64,000 bases of DNA from Propionibacteriales bacterium (GTDB lineage Bacteria; Actinomycetota; Actinomycetes; Propionibacteriales; Nocardioidaceae): assembly GCA_026392455.1 (NCBI GenBank), contig JAPLCB010000008.1:248001-312000 (forward strand), in the 5' to 3' direction. Made by a program: the position numbers and the translations under genes. The notes beneath the pieces are model-generated. The model saw only the letters and a list, made by a program, of their open reading frames with translations, was not told the origin of the DNA and did not search any database. Of this stretch, positions 1 to 7,860 are shown one piece after another (the stretch's first letter is position 1; each line of letters starts with the position of its first letter).

Positions 1-306
1 ACGCTCCTCAAGGCCCACCGCCAGACGTGCGTGCCGCGACGTGACAGCAGGGTCAGCATGCGTCGCCGCCGCTGCCCACTGGCCGACGTTTGCCTTACCT
101 GAAGCGACTGCCGCTCGGGAGCGCTCCGCCTCGGCCAGAATTCTGAGCTTGAAGGCGGCCAGCATCGCCTCCATCCGCGCGAGCCGTCGAACCATGGCCT
201 CCAACCCGCCTGCGGCGATCCCGGCGAGATCAACCTGGCTGAGATCTCCGAGGCAGACCTCGGCAGCATCCACCGGGGTGGTCACCAGCTCGGAGGTCAA
301 CGTCAT
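1..306 (-). CDS. DUF222/HNH endonuclease family protein (13E12 type), N-terminal part only
   Basis: The gene reads leftwards from an ATG at 306 and stays open to the window edge, giving 102 N-terminal residues; the rest lies outside. AAGGA sits about 7 bases upstream of the ATG. The visible part has the short acidic leader, then a helix-rich segment (GGLEAMVRRLARMEAM, then FKLRILAEAERSRAA) and a small-residue stretch (VGQWAAAATHADP). This is how DUF222-containing proteins with a C-terminal HNH nuclease begin in Nocardioides and mycobacteria; the HNH part cannot be seen here. These genes are multicopy, mobile-looking and of unknown role. A perfect SOS box lies 15 bases upstream of the start, so LexA control is likely. 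Family assignment is from the N-terminus alone and is therefore moderate. Confidence 0.7.
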   Translation of the reverse strand, partial: MTLTSELVTTPVDAAEVCLGDLSQVDLAGIAAGGLEAMVRRLARMEAMLAAFKLRILAEAERSRAAVASGKANVGQWAAAATHADPAVTSRHARLAVGLEER

Positions 307-320
307 GAGTCCATCCTTGA

Positions 321-336
321 TCGAACATATGTTCGA
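321..336. promoter_or_regulatory. LexA (SOS) box
   Basis: The site reads TCGAACATATGTTCGA, a perfect 16-base palindrome that matches the actinobacterial SOS consensus TCGAAC-N4-GTTCGA in all fixed positions. It sits 15 bases upstream of the DUF222/HNH start codon. Established knowledge: several M. tuberculosis 13E12-repeat (DUF222/HNH) genes carry LexA boxes and are DNA-damage inducible. Confidence 0.85.
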
Positions 337-457
337 GTCAAACGTTAATCCACAGGCTCTGCGCCGCCTTCGTAGCCCAGCTCTGCAGGCTGCGCTCCCT
401 CACCGGGCCGTCCCGATTCGGCGCCCCGTTTCGATGCCGGTATGCTTCTGCGCTGTT

Positions 458-534
458 GGCCAGGTAGCTCAGTTGGTACGAGCGTCCGACTGAAAATCGG
501 AAGGTCGGCGGTTCGACCCCGCCCCTGGCCACCA
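458..534 (+). tRNA. tRNA-Phe (anticodon GAA)
   Basis: A complete cloverleaf can be folded. The acceptor stem is GGCCAGG (458-464) with CCTGGCC (524-530). The anticodon stem is TCCGA/TCGGA around the loop CTGAAAA, giving anticodon GAA. The T arm is GGCGG-TTCGACC-CCGCC. The discriminator is A531 and CCA is encoded at 532-534. An intrinsic terminator follows directly. The 3' end is the left boundary repeat of the accessory island. Confidence 0.96.
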
Positions 535-567
535 CCCCGCAGGTCGATGACCTGCAGCAAGACCCCC
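515..567. repeat. attL-like direct repeat (tRNA-Phe 3' end plus flank)
   Basis: From GACCCC in the T arm through the CCA end and on to GACCCCC in the terminator, these 53 bases match 9629-9681 at 48 positions, including an uninterrupted 18-base core (CTGGCCACCACCCCGCAG). A tRNA 3' end repeated downstream in direct orientation is the usual trace of site-specific integration of an island. This copy retains the functional tRNA. Confidence 0.7.
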
Positions 568-590
568 GTCGGAGTCCGGCGGGGGTCTTT
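561..590 (+). terminator. Intrinsic terminator of tRNA-Phe
   Basis: GACCCCCG (561-568) pairs with CGGGGGTC (580-587). The inner T-G and CGG/CCG pairs extend the stem to about 12 bp around an AGT loop. TTT follows immediately. The left arm overlaps the end of the attL repeat. Confidence 0.85.
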
Positions 591-849
591 GCGTTTCGGG
601 CCTAGCTGCAATTTTGGTTGCAGTTTGATCTGGCGAGGTCCTTCTGCATGGTCGACCCGACAGGCCCCGTAGGTAGCTCAACCCGCCCAGATTGACGCGC
701 TCTTTCTCGGAGGCTGAATGCTCAAGACCTGCATGGGATCGCGCGTCTCATTCGCGGCTAGATCTCGCGTCTAGTTGGCCGCGTAGGGCTGGTGCCCTAC
801 GCTCCGGACCTGACACATCCACACGGGGCTCAGAGCAAGGCAGGCAGCG
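591..849. other. Intergenic region between tRNA-Phe terminator and hamA
   Basis: No convincing gene is present. It contains two similar short stretches (GATCGCGCGTCT near 738 and GATCTCGCGTCT near 762) and the perfect hairpin at 781-802. The hamA promoter must lie here; no clear -10/-35 pair stands out. Confidence 0.5.
781..802. promoter_or_regulatory. Perfect hairpin upstream of hamA
   Basis: GCGTAGGGC (781-789), loop TGGT, GCCCTACGC (794-802): nine perfect base pairs, 47 bases before the hamA start. There is no T-tract, so it is not a typical terminator. It could be an operator (inverted repeat) or a 5' leader stem. Function is inferred only from position. Confidence 0.45.
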
Positions 850-1701
850 ATGAAGTCACTGGGTCTTGACCTTGGTGAGCTCGCCAAGAGGTTCTCCGAG
901 CAAGCGGTCGGAACCAAGCCTCACGGGTACGTTCTCGTCGAAGCCAACCCCGACAGTGCGCAAAAGTGGGCCGAACTTCTAGGCGTGCCCGTGCGCCGCT
1001 GCCACTTCAGCGACTCAGACCTGGAAGCACGCGCAGCCGCTGGCATCTCGGCCAACGACTTCGCCGAGGCTTTCCTGCCGCCGCCAGGGCCTACCCGGTC
1101 AGGGAACTTCGGCGAAATGCTCGCCGCTCTCTATCTCGCCGCGAAGAAGCATCCGACCGAGGTCCTCGACCCGCTCAAGTGGCGCTTCATCAACGACAAG
1201 CTCAAACCGGCGCCGAAGTCCGACGTCGTGCAGCTGGAACTCCCGGAGTGGCCGGATCCAAGTCCCGAGGACCTGGTTACCTGCGCCGAGGTAAAGGCGA
1301 GGGCCACCAAAGGGCCCAAGGGCAAGCCGACATCGGTCGAAAATGCGCTCGCGGGTTCGATCGATGACCGCGACGGGCGTCTTGATAAGACCTTGAACTG
1401 GCTCAAAGACATGGCGATCCGAGCAGGAGTGGAGGGGATCACCATTGAGCAGCTCGACCGGTTCATCTCCCCTACGGACTTCGGCGCCTACCGGAAGGAC
1501 TACAAGGCGATCGCGGTGATCGAGGCCAAGCTCGTCGCGGACGAGACTGCCAGCATTCCCGAGATCCACGACGGGTGCACCCTGATCGTCGTGTCGTTCA
1601 CCGGCCTCAAGGATGCTTACACCGCAACGTACGCCGAAATGATCGCTAGCGCGCAGGTTCACATCGACGCAAAGGGCGACGCGAACGAGGAAGCCTCATG
1701 A
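850..1701 (+). CDS. hamA: Hachiman anti-phage protein HamA (DUF1837 nuclease)
   Basis: This 283-residue protein has the arrangement of DUF1837/HamA, the effector nuclease of the Hachiman defence system. A PD-(D/E)XK-like active site can be read: GNFGE (Glu89) on the first helix, Asp125 in KSDVV, and Glu147-Val-Lys149 in CAEVKAR. Established knowledge: HamA is held inactive by the helicase HamB and degrades DNA when HamB meets damaged or unusual DNA, causing abortive protection. AAGG nine bases upstream supports the ATG at 850. The stop overlaps the hamB start (ATGA), so the two are translationally coupled. The adjacency of a helicase of the correct size and order makes the identification firm, although individual residues of DUF1837 are poorly conserved. 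Confidence 0.88.
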   Translation: MKSLGLDLGELAKRFSEQAVGTKPHGYVLVEANPDSAQKWAELLGVPVRRCHFSDSDLEARAAAGISANDFAEAFLPPPGPTRSGNFGEMLAALYLAAKKHPTEVLDPLKWRFINDKLKPAPKSDVVQLELPEWPDPSPEDLVTCAEVKARATKGPKGKPTSVENALAGSIDDRDGRLDKTLNWLKDMAIRAGVEGITIEQLDRFISPTDFGAYRKDYKAIAVIEAKLVADETASIPEIHDGCTLIVVSFTGLKDAYTATYAEMIASAQVHIDAKGDANEEAS

Positions 1702-4679
1702 GGGACGTCCTGCGCGAGTGGATCGCGGACGCCGAAACCCGAGGCAATGTTGCCGCATTCGGTATCGCTGAACTTTTGCCCGACCTGGCTTACCAGGAAG
1801 GCAGGAACTCGGACCTCCGCTCGTCTCTGGTCGGGGAGCTGTTCGACCTGCTGCGAAATGGAACATCTGAACCACGCGACTGGGCCACGGTGGGCAGCGG
1901 CCTCGCCCGAGCCGCTCGCCCGCTGACCGAGGCCGCACGGTCCGAAACTTTGTTCTACGCCGCGGCTGCCTACTATCTCGGTGGGTACTCAGCTTCTGCC
2001 TACGTCACGATGCGCCCAGTGCGTGCTGAGCACCTAGGCGATGAGGTGTACGGGACCTGTTACGACCTTCTGGCTCGCTCGCGGAGCAATAACTCCGAAC
2101 AGGTCCGCGAACTTATGAACGGCCTTCGCGAGGGTGAGGGCCTCACGGCGACCAGGCTCCGCGACCAGGCTCGCGAAGCTGTCGACGACGCTCTAAGTAG
2201 CGGCCCGGACGAATGGGTCGGCGCGACCCTGCTCGCAGCACTTCTCGAGCGCTTCGCAGCCACCAACGTCCGCGCCGTCCTGCCCAACGGAGCTGATCCT
2301 CGGTGGAGCCCACTGGTCGGATCGTTTCTTGATCGCCGTCCGCCTGTGTGGGACTTCTTCCCGTCTCAGCGTGAAGCGATCGATGCCGGCCTGCTCACCA
2401 GCAATGAGACCTACTCGCTGCAGATGCCAACCGGGGCAGGCAAAACCGCGCTGACCGAGACCCTGATCTACAACCATCTGGTCGGCAACGACACCGACCT
2501 TGCCGTCCTTCTCGTCCCGTTCCGTTCTCTGGGTTCCGAACTGCGCGCTTCATTGGGGCAGAACCTGACAGACCTCGGGTACCCGACCAAGACCGTCTAC
2601 GGCGGGATCGTCCCCTCTTCGGAGGAAACCTCCGATATCGAATCGGCCCGCGTGATCATCGCAACTCCGGAGTCGCTCACCGGACTGCTCGACAGCGTGC
2701 CCGAGCTCTTGGATCGGTTGACCTTGCTCGTGTGCGACGAGGGGCACCTAGTCGAGTCCGAGGGCCGGGGAGTCGGACTTGAACTGCTCCTGGCACGCTT
2801 CCTCGCCCGTGACACCCCGCCCCGAGTCGTGTTCATCTCCGCGATCGTCCCGAACATTGAGGACCTCAACTCTTGGCTCGGCGGAACGGACGAGACTGTC
2901 GTCCGAAGCGACTTCCGGCCAGCCGACATCGAGTACAGCGTCCTACGGCCCAGCGAGAAGGCCGGCCGCAAACTCAGAGTCGCATTGGAGATGAAGCCTC
3001 CGGCCGACACGACGCTGCCCATCCGGATCCTTCCGGGGTTTCTGACCGCCGACGACTTCGACTTCACCAACTCTGACACCGGCAAGCAGAAGATCTGGGC
3101 GAACGGCTCGGTGAAGGCACAAGCGGTCGCCGCCGCTCGCAAAGCACTCCCGCTCGGCGTCGCCGCTGTATTCTCCACCGCGAAGTCCGGGAACCAGGGC
3201 GTCCTTGCTCTCGCTGAGGAGCTCTCCAAGCAGCGCACGGTTGGTCTACCCCTTCCAGACCCAGCGCAGTTCGTCCCCCAGGAGTCCCTCCAACGCGTCG
3301 CGCATGTTCTCGACTACCTGACGACTGAATACGGCGCAGAGTGGGCAGGTACGACCGCTCTGAGCGACGGAGCGATCGTTCACCACGGTGACGTCCCGCA
3401 GGAGACTCGCGAGGTCCTCGAAGACCTCCTACGAGGTGGGCACATCAAGTTGGTGTTCTGCACCGGCACTCTGGCCGAAGGAGTGAACCTCCCGATCAAG
3501 ACCCTCGTGCTGTACTCGACGAGCCGCATGAAGGACGGAACACGAGTGCAGCTCCTCATCCGCGAGATCAAGAACCTAGTCGGACGGGCGGGACGCGCCG
3601 GAAGCGAAACCAAGGGGCTGGTCATCTGCGCGAACCCGGCCAGCTGGGCCAGAGTGTCGCAGGTCGCCGACGGCGCCACCGGGGAGAACGTCAGGGGCGC
3701 ACTGCTCACCCTTTTGCAGCAAGCCAACCTGAGGACGTCCGGCCCGCTGACCAACGACCTCCTCGAAGGTGACTCAGATTGGCTTGCACTCGCTGACGGA
3801 ATCGACGCGACGTTGCTCGAACTGCTACACGACGACCTCGGAGCCGAGGAGTTCGAAGCGTTCGCGCTCCGTCTCGCCGACAGCACCTATGCATTTCGCC
3901 AGGCCAACGACGATGCCAAGCGTGACCTGGAACGTGTCTTCTCGCTTCGGGCTAGGCGGCTCCTCTCGCTTCGTGCCAACGGCCGACTCGGCCTGTCGAC
4001 CGGAACCGGGGCACGCGTCAGGCTTGTCGACAGTGTCCTAGACGGACTCCTCCCATCCTTTGGCCGTTGGACCGCCGACGACACCACCCTCGATGACGAG
4101 TTGCTGGCTTCGTTTGTGGGTTGGGCATGGACCCGGCCCGAGATGCGTTCGGCGCTGATGTGGAACTACTACCGCAAGGCCTACGAGCACGAAGCTGAAT
4201 TGCCTCCGGCCGACGACCTGCTGCGCCACCTTCGTCTGTGGCTCTCGGGTCGGACGTTCCATTCGATCTCCGAACAACATCCCAGGGACATCGACGATGT
4301 CCTCAGAATCCACGCCGGGGTCGTGGCCTTCACCTTCGCCACTCTGGTGGAACAGGCTGTAGCGGTTCTCGGCAAGTACTTCGAAGGACGCGGAGAGGAG
4401 CTCTCGCTCGGGCTATCGGTCGTGCCCGCCTACCTGCGGCACGGAACGAGGGACCCGGATGCGTTGGAGCTCCTGACAAACGGGGTTCGGCATCGGCGGG
4501 CAGCGATCCTCTTGGCCGGCAACTTCGACGACCTGAACCCCGACACTTTCTTCCTCGACGCGAGAGAGAAGGCCGCCCTGATCCTTGAGACCGACCCCGG
4601 TCGCTGGGTGAACGAACTCGGACGGTTCGTGTTCGACCGTACGGTCCGTGACGTGGGAGCAGACATTCCGCTGTCATAG
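1698..4679 (+). CDS. hamB: Hachiman anti-phage helicase HamB
   Basis: This 993-residue superfamily 2 helicase is the sensor partner of HamA. Motifs in order: Walker A PTGAGKT (244-250), TPESL (323-327), Walker B DEGH (347-350), motif III SAIVPN (381-386), and motif VI GRAGRAG near 629-635. The ~220 residues before the first motif are mostly helical and typical of HamB; the ~350 residues after motif VI show no domain I recognise. Established knowledge: HamB surveys DNA and releases HamA nuclease on activation. The ATG overlaps the hamA stop by four bases. About 100 bases separate its end from the convergent FRG gene. Confidence 0.9.
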   Translation: MRDVLREWIADAETRGNVAAFGIAELLPDLAYQEGRNSDLRSSLVGELFDLLRNGTSEPRDWATVGSGLARAARPLTEAARSETLFYAAAAYYLGGYSASAYVTMRPVRAEHLGDEVYGTCYDLLARSRSNNSEQVRELMNGLREGEGLTATRLRDQAREAVDDALSSGPDEWVGATLLAALLERFAATNVRAVLPNGADPRWSPLVGSFLDRRPPVWDFFPSQREAIDAGLLTSNETYSLQMPTGAGKTALTETLIYNHLVGNDTDLAVLLVPFRSLGSELRASLGQNLTDLGYPTKTVYGGIVPSSEETSDIESARVIIATPESLTGLLDSVPELLDRLTLLVCDEGHLVESEGRGVGLELLLARFLARDTPPRVVFISAIVPNIEDLNSWLGGTDETVVRSDFRPADIEYSVLRPSEKAGRKLRVALEMKPPADTTLPIRILPGFLTADDFDFTNSDTGKQKIWANGSVKAQAVAAARKALPLGVAAVFSTAKSGNQGVLALAEELSKQRTVGLPLPDPAQFVPQESLQRVAHVLDYLTTEYGAEWAGTTALSDGAIVHHGDVPQETREVLEDLLRGGHIKLVFCTGTLAEGVNLPIKTLVLYSTSRMKDGTRVQLLIREIKNLVGRAGRAGSETKGLVICANPASWARVSQVADGATGENVRGALLTLLQQANLRTSGPLTNDLLEGDSDWLALADGIDATLLELLHDDLGAEEFEAFALRLADSTYAFRQANDDAKRDLERVFSLRARRLLSLRANGRLGLSTGTGARVRLVDSVLDGLLPSFGRWTADDTTLDDELLASFVGWAWTRPEMRSALMWNYYRKAYEHEAELPPADDLLRHLRLWLSGRTFHSISEQHPRDIDDVLRIHAGVVAFTFATLVEQAVAVLGKYFEGRGEELSLGLSVVPAYLRHGTRDPDALELLTNGVRHRRAAILLAGNFDDLNPDTFFLDAREKAALILETDPGRWVNELGRFVFDRTVRDVGADIPLS

Positions 4680-4782
4680 CTTGGTTTCGACTTGGCAAAG
4701 CCTGCGGTCCGTTCGAACACGCCTGCGACCCCGAAGAAATAGGCGATCTGACAGGGCGGACGACTAGCCGCCATTCCAGTCT

Positions 4783-6762
4783 TTATACCGAGATGACCGT
4801 AGCGTCAGGACCCGCGCCGACATGCCCTCGCTGTTCTGGGAGATGATCTGGACCGCTGCCCTGTGGGCTCAACCAATCCGACTTGTCTCGGAGGAGGGTG
4901 CTCATGCCCTGGATGTCGGGGTAGACGAGGGAGGTCGAGTACCCGTAGCTGGACGTGAGCATTTCGCGGATCTCTTTCTTTGCTTCTGCGCCGATTCGGA
5001 ATGAGAAGAGAGGTGCTACTCGAGCTTTGCTTGGCCGGGCGCGCCGTCTTGGGTGCGCTGGCCTGGCGTAGATCGACATCGACGCAGCGATGTCGGCGAC
5101 GTTCCACTGTCCGCTCTTGCCGTCCGTGAACAGCCTGATGTTGGTCTGGGTGAGCATCGGGACGCCTTCAAGGAGGAATGCCGCGTTTTGGGCTGCGATG
5201 CGTGGGTCGTATGCCGGCGGAACCCAGAGGCGGCGCAATGTACCTGTTCCCCAGTCTGCTCGTGCTCGTAGTTCTAGTGAGTTGTAGTCGTTCCAGAACG
5301 GATAGCGCTTGGCGCCGAGGACCTCTTTGAGGAGTGGGTCTTCGGCCTGTTCTTCGCCTTCTTCGAGGGGTGGGGATGTGGCGAGCGCGAACAGTCGGGC
5401 GTCGTTGCCGTCTTCCTTGCCGGGTTCGACTGCGAACCATGCTGCGATTAGTGGGTTGCGTGTCACGTCAAGGAGTCTTGTTGGTCCCCCGTGGTGTTGG
5501 AGTCGTGCGAACAGTTCGAGGGCTGGGACTTCTGACATACGCCAGTCGGCGGCCTCGAGGATGAGGGCGACTTCAGCTTCGAGCATCTGTGTTTCGTCGG
5601 GAAATGGCTTGCCGGACTCTTTGACGGGCTTGGCGGGACTTGCCTGAATCCCGTTGTGGTCCATGAGTCGGCGGTAGAGGCTGCTGTGCAGGCCCCAGTT
5701 CGCGTTCTGTTGGCCGCGCCATACGAATTTGAGGTCGGGGTTCTTTACTGCGAGCGCTGCAATTTCTCGCGTGAGGGTGGCAAAGGAGTCGACCTCGACT
5801 TCGTGGGCGGCAAAGAAGTCTCCGGGGCCGGTGAACTCCGGCGAGAACTCCCCGTCGATCGGTACAAGTTGTTGTGGAATGGGTTTGCTTGACCCCTGGG
5901 GGTCGTCCGCGAACCCTCTCGGAGCATGCTTGGCGATCTCAAGAGCGACAGCCGGGTCGTTGACGAACGTGCCGCCATTCGCCTGGTTTCGCAGTGCGTG
6001 GCGGATCGCAGTTTGGACCTCTGGAGATGACGCGGCGTCGCGTGCTTCGTCAGCGAGCGCCTTGGACACCGCTGCTTCAACAGGAGTTTGGCCGAATCCT
6101 GCGAAACGCGCCAAACTCGGAGACTCACGTCGAACTGCGCGCTCCACTTCACGGCGGACGTCCGGTCCCGACACTGCATCGCGCGCCAACTCGAGCAGCG
6201 CCTTATTGACCGCCGCTTCGGCCGGCGACTGTCCGAAGCCTGTTATCCGGGCCAGGCCGTATGACTCGCGCCGTACAGCCCTTTCGATGTCGCGGCGCGT
6301 CTCCGGTGTCGCAACGGCGTCTCTGGCCATTTCGAGCATGACCTTGTTGACCGCGGCTTCTGCCGGTGTCTGCCCGAACCCGACCATGCGCGCCAGCCCT
6401 GGCGATTCACGGCGGACAGCTCGTTCCAGTTCGCGTCGCACCTCGGGGGTTGACACAGCGTCTCGAGCTATGTCTGAAAGCGCGGAACTCACTGCCTGCT
6501 CGATCGCTGACTGGCCAAGACCGACCATTCCCGCTACTCCGTGCGCCCGACCATTGACTGCCCGCTCGATCGCTGCCCGCACCTCGGGAGTCGCAACGGC
6601 GCGCTGGGCAGCTTCCGCGAGGGCGTCGTCTGCCGCGCCCGCGACCGATCGTTCGGACGGTCCCACGGTGACGCCCGGCGCACTCGCTTCTGGTGCGACC
6701 GTTGAGTCGTCACCGTCGTTGTCGTCTGCCGACCCTGGGCTCACCCTAGACAAGTTAGCCAA
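4783..6762 (-). CDS. FRG-domain protein with four 47-residue N-terminal repeats
   Basis: About 659 residues. An acidic, low-complexity N-terminus (1-60) is followed by four tandem 47-residue repeats (61-248; consensus ERAVRRESPGLARMVGFGQ then TPAEAAVNKALLELARDAVS) and the start of a fifth. The FRG domain follows: FVWRGQ (346-351), LQHHGGPTRLLDVTRNPL (421-438), IAAWFA, and NAAFLLEG in the expected last motif. FRG domains occur in many bacterial accessory and defence loci; the biochemical activity is not established to my knowledge. The start shown is TTG; GTG at 6744, preceded by AGG, would remove six residues and may be the real start. It is convergent with hamB, so it has its own promoter. 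It could be a second, independent defence gene or an ancillary part of the island. Confidence 0.8.
   Translation of the reverse strand: MANLSRVSPGSADDNDGDDSTVAPEASAPGVTVGPSERSVAGAADDALAEAAQRAVATPEVRAAIERAVNGRAHGVAGMVGLGQSAIEQAVSSALSDIARDAVSTPEVRRELERAVRRESPGLARMVGFGQTPAEAAVNKVMLEMARDAVATPETRRDIERAVRRESYGLARITGFGQSPAEAAVNKALLELARDAVSGPDVRREVERAVRRESPSLARFAGFGQTPVEAAVSKALADEARDAASSPEVQTAIRHALRNQANGGTFVNDPAVALEIAKHAPRGFADDPQGSSKPIPQQLVPIDGEFSPEFTGPGDFFAAHEVEVDSFATLTREIAALAVKNPDLKFVWRGQQNANWGLHSSLYRRLMDHNGIQASPAKPVKESGKPFPDETQMLEAEVALILEAADWRMSEVPALELFARLQHHGGPTRLLDVTRNPLIAAWFAVEPGKEDGNDARLFALATSPPLEEGEEQAEDPLLKEVLGAKRYPFWNDYNSLELRARADWGTGTLRRLWVPPAYDPRIAAQNAAFLLEGVPMLTQTNIRLFTDGKSGQWNVADIAASMSIYARPAHPRRRARPSKARVAPLFSFRIGAEAKKEIREMLTSSYGYSTSLVYPDIQGMSTLLRDKSDWLSPQGSGPDHLPEQRGHVGAGPDATVISV
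6019..6582 (-). repeat. Four in-frame 141-bp tandem repeats inside the FRG gene
   Basis: These encode residues 61-248. Each unit is 47 residues with an alternating charged helix (VRRE.ERAVRRES), a glycine-rich turn (GFGQ) and an alanine-rich helix (EAAVNKALLE.ARDAVS.PE). Units 2-4 are more alike than unit 1, suggesting later duplications. Confidence 0.85.
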
Positions 6763-6953
6763 CCCGCTTCGGGTTGGTGCAAGTTCGGTTCATATGTCGC
6801 GTCCCGGTCTCGGCGCTGACAACCACTCACAGCGCGGATCTGGCAAGATCTGACGCCGCGATCGCAAGAGAGCCCGATGCTGCCGCTCTGAGTGCGTTAT
6901 TCCGTTGCGGCGCAGTAGCGTCCTAATCGCTCGAAGATGCCAGACTCGAACTC

Positions 6954-7517
6954 GTGAAGCCGGGCGCTAGGGACGCATCCGTACGCGATGACCTTGAGAC
7001 CTTGACTGAGGACTCCCCTGGATACGTAGTGATGCGCGAAGGTGTCGACAACGAACTGCCGTTCGAGGTGGGGGATCCCGTAACCACTTACCCGCTCGGA
7101 GACAAGTACCCGTACAAGCACCTGCCGCCGCACCGTGGGCGGCATGTCTCTGATCAGGCCTACTACGAAGCGGTCGCGATGTACGCGAACCTGGAGAAGC
7201 ACTGGCGAGTCCAGAAGCACCTGCGGTGTGACTGCAAGTCGTGGCGTTCCATCGCCCGTCTGATGGTTCACGTTCCATCCAAACGACTGTGGGTCTTTCA
7301 CAACCCCGAGGATGTCGCCAAGCCGTTCCGCACCCCGGTCCTGCAGGAACGCAACCTGGCCTTCCCTCTTCACGGAGCTCCGGGAGAGGCACCACACGTA
7401 CATGGCGTGTCGTCGTGCAACGGGTGCGACAAACGCTGGCTCGTAGTCTCGTTCCACGACCACGCCGAGATCATTCACGTCCAGAGCGCGACCCACGGCG
7501 CAAAGGTCGCGCCATAA
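6954..7517 (+). CDS. Cys/His-rich hypothetical protein
   Basis: This frame encodes 187 residues from GTG at 6954, or 161 from ATG at 7032; the start is unsure because neither has a strong ribosome site. The plus frame is preferred to the overlapping minus frame because its third positions are mostly G or C and its composition is protein-like. Clustered metal-ligand residues are visible: RCDCKS in the middle and CNGCDKRW, HVHG and FHDHAEIIHV near the C-terminus. I recognise no family; a zinc-binding fold is possible. It lies between the FRG gene and a small membrane protein in the island. Confidence 0.55.
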   Translation: MKPGARDASVRDDLETLTEDSPGYVVMREGVDNELPFEVGDPVTTYPLGDKYPYKHLPPHRGRHVSDQAYYEAVAMYANLEKHWRVQKHLRCDCKSWRSIARLMVHVPSKRLWVFHNPEDVAKPFRTPVLQERNLAFPLHGAPGEAPHVHGVSSCNGCDKRWLVVSFHDHAEIIHVQSATHGAKVAP

Positions 7518-7620
7518 CGTCGGACACCGACGTACGCTGGTGTCATCGCCTAGCGGATTGCGCTGCACCCCGGAGCACTGGGCCGCCCGGGAACAACCTC
7601 TTCTAGAGGAGTTCCTGGTT

Positions 7621-7860
7621 ATGCCCCAAGCACGTCACCGTCGCGACGTCCAAGCCACCCGGCGCGAGCGGCTCAGCCTCGTCGTCGCGGGCCTTTCGCT
7701 GCTATTCACCGTCCTCGCCTACCTCGACCAGTGCGCTCAGGGCACCGACCCGGCGCCAACCGAGACCAACATCTATCTGCCCCCGTCGTCCCCGTGCCAG
7801 CCGCCGCGCATCAACTCGGTCTTAGATCACCGAGACTCTGGGGCGGACCATGCCGATTGA
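7621..7860 (+). CDS. Small single-pass membrane protein
   Basis: Start ATG at 7621 follows a good AGAGGAG ribosome site. The 79 residues comprise a basic N-terminus (ARHRRDVQATRRER), one hydrophobic segment (LSLVVAGLSLLFTVLAYL) and a short polar, proline-rich tail, consistent with an N-in single-pass protein. Its 3' end overlaps the convergent nuclease gene by 34 bases. Family not recognised. An imperfect inverted repeat (GACACC at 7523, GGTGTC at 7539) lies upstream. Confidence 0.6.
   Translation: MPQARHRRDVQATRRERLSLVVAGLSLLFTVLAYLDQCAQGTDPAPTETNIYLPPSSPCQPPRINSVLDHRDSGADHAD

Noticed and set aside
6897-7568. Long open frame on the minus strand opposite the Cys/His-rich orphan
   Set aside because: Codon third positions and amino-acid composition favour the plus frame, and no start signal supports the minus frame.
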